Origin: Lentisphaeria bacterium
GTDB lineage: Bacteria > Verrucomicrobiota > Lentisphaeria > Oligosphaerales > Oligosphaeraceae
Assembly: GCA_024405235.1 (NCBI GenBank)
Contig: JAKSPA010000084.1
Location: 1 to 7,016, forward strand
Length of the DNA stretch: 7,016 bases
Direction of reading: 5' to 3'
A program made the translations under genes and the position numbers. The first letter of the stretch is position 1; each line of letters opens with the position of its first letter. Under the pieces are notes generated by a model. That model did not search any database and was not told the DNA's origin. It saw nothing but the letters and a program-made list of their open reading frames with translations. Below, piece by piece: positions 6,018 through 7,016 of this stretch.

Positions 6018-6103
6018 TCAGAAATGGCCAAATTCGAGCCTCTTTGCCGTCAAGGGGTATATATACGCAAATAGGGGTCGACTCGATTCTAGGCCATTTC
6101 TGA
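6018..6103. repeat. Long inverted repeat with 12-bp perfect arms
   Basis: TCAGAAATGGCC (6018-6029) and GGCCATTTCTGA (6092-6103) are perfectly complementary. Inside, TCGAG (6034-6038) pairs with CTCGA (6082-6086), lengthening the stem past a small internal loop. The loop of 43 nt holds the palindrome GTATATATAC (6057-6066) and two AGGGGT copies. GAGCCTCT also occurs as a direct repeat at 6036-6043 and 6102-6109. It lacks a T-tail, so it does not look like an ordinary terminator. It could be a structured RNA, a REP-like element or a remnant of a small mobile repeat. Confidence 0.7.
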
Positions 6104-6211
6104 GCCTCTAGCGTTGATTTCTGTATTTTTCACATGCGTTTTCGGGCCTCCGCAGCGTTGGAAATGTGTGTAATGGTTTCCGGCCGAATTTTTCAAAGAA
6201 AACTTGAAAAG

Positions 6212-6240
6212 TTGACTATTAATGACATAGTATGTAACAT
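6212..6240 (+). promoter_or_regulatory. Sigma70-type promoter for the binding-protein gene
   Basis: TTGACT (6212-6217; five of six consensus bases) is followed after 17 bp by TAACAT (6235-6240; four of six). The predicted start at about 6247 is 60 nt before the ATG at 6307. An 11-bp palindrome ACATAGTATGT (6225-6235) overlaps the spacer and the -10 box, and TTTTCAA-N7-TTGAAAA (6190-6210) lies just upstream of the -35 box; both are possible control sites. Confidence 0.55.
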
Positions 6241-6242
6241 GT

Positions 6243-6276
6243 TGTCTGAACCTGCAAAGGAACGGACAGTTTTTTT
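6243..6276 (+). terminator. Imperfect hairpin followed by seven Ts upstream of the binding-protein gene
   Basis: TGTCTG (6243-6248) can pair with CGGACA (6263-6268) with one T-G wobble, and CC (6251-6252) with GG (6259-6260) around a TGCAAA loop. Seven Ts follow at 6270-6276. It has terminator form but overlaps the predicted start point of the local promoter, so a transcript begun there would lack most of the left arm. It would act only on RNA arriving from upstream. Confidence 0.3.
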
Positions 6277-6281
6277 AGTGT
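6266..6281. promoter_or_regulatory. One-mismatch copy of the ACAGT-N6-ACTGT site upstream of the binding-protein gene
   Basis: ACAGT (6266-6270), six Ts, then AGTGT (6277-6281) matches the layout of the two palindromes upstream of the glycosidase, with one base off in the right half (AGTGT for ACTGT). It ends 25 nt before the ATG; the glycosidase site ends 21 nt before its ATG. The first nine bases (ACAGTTTTT) are identical to site 2. Chance remains possible because of the T-run. Confidence 0.3.
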
Positions 6282-6306
6282 TTCACAACAATCAAAGGTG
6301 AAAAAA

Positions 6307-7016
6307 ATGAGACGTCTTGCATTGCTACTGGCCGTTGCGCTGGCCTCCTTCTTCGTCGTTTCCTGTGGAAACAAATCCGCGAATTCCGTCAAAAAAGTAA
6401 AAATCGGCGTTTTGGCTCCGGCCGTGACGCATGGCTGGGTCGCCGCCGTTGCCTATTTTGCGGAACAGCGCTGCAAGGAATTGGGCGACAGCATCGAATA
6501 CAAGCTCTGCACTAGCTCCGCAGCAGAGGAAATGACCACGCAGTTGGACGATCTGGAAGCATGGGGAGCAGACGCCATTGTCGCATTTCCGCAGTGGACC
6601 GGCATGGACGTGCCGCTGAAACGCGCCATTGCAAATGGCACGAAGATCGTGATGTTCGACATTTCCATTGATGCGGAAGGCGCCTATCTTGTCAGCGGCG
6701 ACAACGAAAGCATGGGCATTGGCAGCGCCAAATATCTAGTCGAGAAACTGGGTCCCGAAGCCACTGTCGTGGTGCTGGAAGTCCCCTCCTCCGGTTCTGT
6801 TTCCGGCCTGCGCGTCAAAGGTTTCATGGACACCGTGGCGCAGATCGCTCCCAAAATGAAAATCATGAAATACGCCACGAAATTCACTCGCGACGATGGT
6901 CTGAAGGATTTCGCCGACATTCTGGTTGCGAATCCCCAAATCGACGGCGTCTTCTCAATTGACGACGAGACCTCCATCGGCGTCCTGCAGGCAATCAAGG
7001 AAGCAGAGCGCCACGA
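6307..7016 (+). CDS. Sugar ABC-transporter substrate-binding lipoprotein (partial, 3' end outside the window)
   Basis: I translated this frame directly; it stays open for 236 codons to the window end. The start is supported by AAAGGTG (6294-6300), 6 nt upstream. Residues 1-19 form a lipoprotein signal peptide: MRR, a hydrophobic core, then V17-V-S-C20, so the mature protein would be lipid-anchored at Cys20. From residue 32 (VKIGVLAP) the sequence follows the ribose/LacI-type periplasmic-binding fold (Peripla_BP_4 kind). H42-G-W is near the first binding-site loop, WGADAIVAFPQ (88-98) is the second strand, KIVMFDISID (113-122) the hinge strand, VSGDNESMGIGSAKYLVEKLG (129-149) the second lobe, and GVFSIDDETSIGVLQAIKEA (214-233) the 'DD-x-x-hG-hh-AL' motif. 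Such proteins deliver pentoses, hexoses or related sugars to an ABC importer, whose ATPase and permease genes are expected just beyond 7016. Substrate unknown. Confidence 0.88.
   Translation, partial: MRRLALLLAVALASFFVVSCGNKSANSVKKVKIGVLAPAVTHGWVAAVAYFAEQRCKELGDSIEYKLCTSSAAEEMTTQLDDLEAWGADAIVAFPQWTGMDVPLKRAIANGTKIVMFDISIDAEGAYLVSGDNESMGIGSAKYLVEKLGPEATVVVLEVPSSGSVSGLRVKGFMDTVAQIAPKMKIMKYATKFTRDDGLKDFADILVANPQIDGVFSIDDETSIGVLQAIKEAERH

Larger units (their letters stand above)
5872..6306. other. Dyad-rich 435-bp intergenic region upstream of the binding-protein gene
   Basis: No convincing gene lies here on either strand. The region holds the 19-bp repeat pair, the long inverted repeat, the promoter match and the leader hairpin listed separately. 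There is also a hairpin AAAGAT-N7-ATCTTT at 5949-5967, CTGAA-N2-TTCAG at 5998-6009, a direct repeat TTCAGRRATG at 6005-6014 and 6017-6026, a 10-bp palindrome GTATATATAC at 6057-6066, and TTTTCAA-N7-TTGAAAA at 6190-6210 just before the -35 box. I see no clear T-tailed terminator directly after the glycosidase stop. Confidence 0.6.

Noticed and set aside
5834..6031. A 65-codon minus-strand frame in the gap after the glycosidase
   Set aside because: It overlaps the end of the glycosidase gene, lacks a recognisable motif, and starts within the intergenic dyads without a good ribosome-binding site.

Overview
The window looks like bacterial chromosome from a carbohydrate-degrading organism. It has tightly folded genes on both strands, Shine-Dalgarno-like sites, sigma70-type promoter matches and a lipoprotein signal, so a Gram-negative cell envelope is likely. 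The mix of an MFS_2/GPH-type sugar:cation symporter, a signal-less sialidase-like beta-propeller protein, a signal-less clan GH-D-type glycosidase and a ribose-type sugar-binding lipoprotein resembles what is common in the PVC group (Lentisphaerota/Verrucomicrobiota) from gut or aquatic sources. That taxonomic placement is a low-confidence inference; no marker gene is present.

Layout. Positions 1-217 are non-coding and hold a 16-bp GC-rich tandem array (32-145). Two genes then run leftwards: a transporter (3127-1712) and, after a 174-bp gap with a strong hairpin and a dyad, a predicted six-bladed-propeller protein of sialidase-like type (1537-218). The 306-bp gap 3128-3433 is a divergent promoter region, with a good sigma70 match for the transporter and a dyad at its predicted start point. 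Three genes run rightwards: a GNAT acetyltransferase (3434-3934), a large glycoside hydrolase with a TIM barrel of the GH27/31/36 type (4075-5871), and a sugar ABC-transporter substrate-binding lipoprotein (from 6307, cut by the window end at about 236 residues). The 435-bp gap 5872-6306 is rich in dyads, repeats and a promoter match.

How the parts may work together (inference). The symporter and the ABC system begun by the lipoprotein would import sugars or small glycosides. The hydrolase and the propeller protein both lack export signals and so would act on imported glycosides in the cytoplasm. The GNAT gene appears unrelated to this pathway. The regulatory DNA is the most interesting part. 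Five copies of the hexamer ACAGTK, or its complement, lie within 96 bp upstream of the hydrolase, forming two 16-bp palindromes of the same architecture. A related one-mismatch site lies at the matching place upstream of the binding-protein gene. This suggests one uncharacterised regulator may control both. I found no CRISPR array, tRNA, rRNA, insertion sequence or phage gene.
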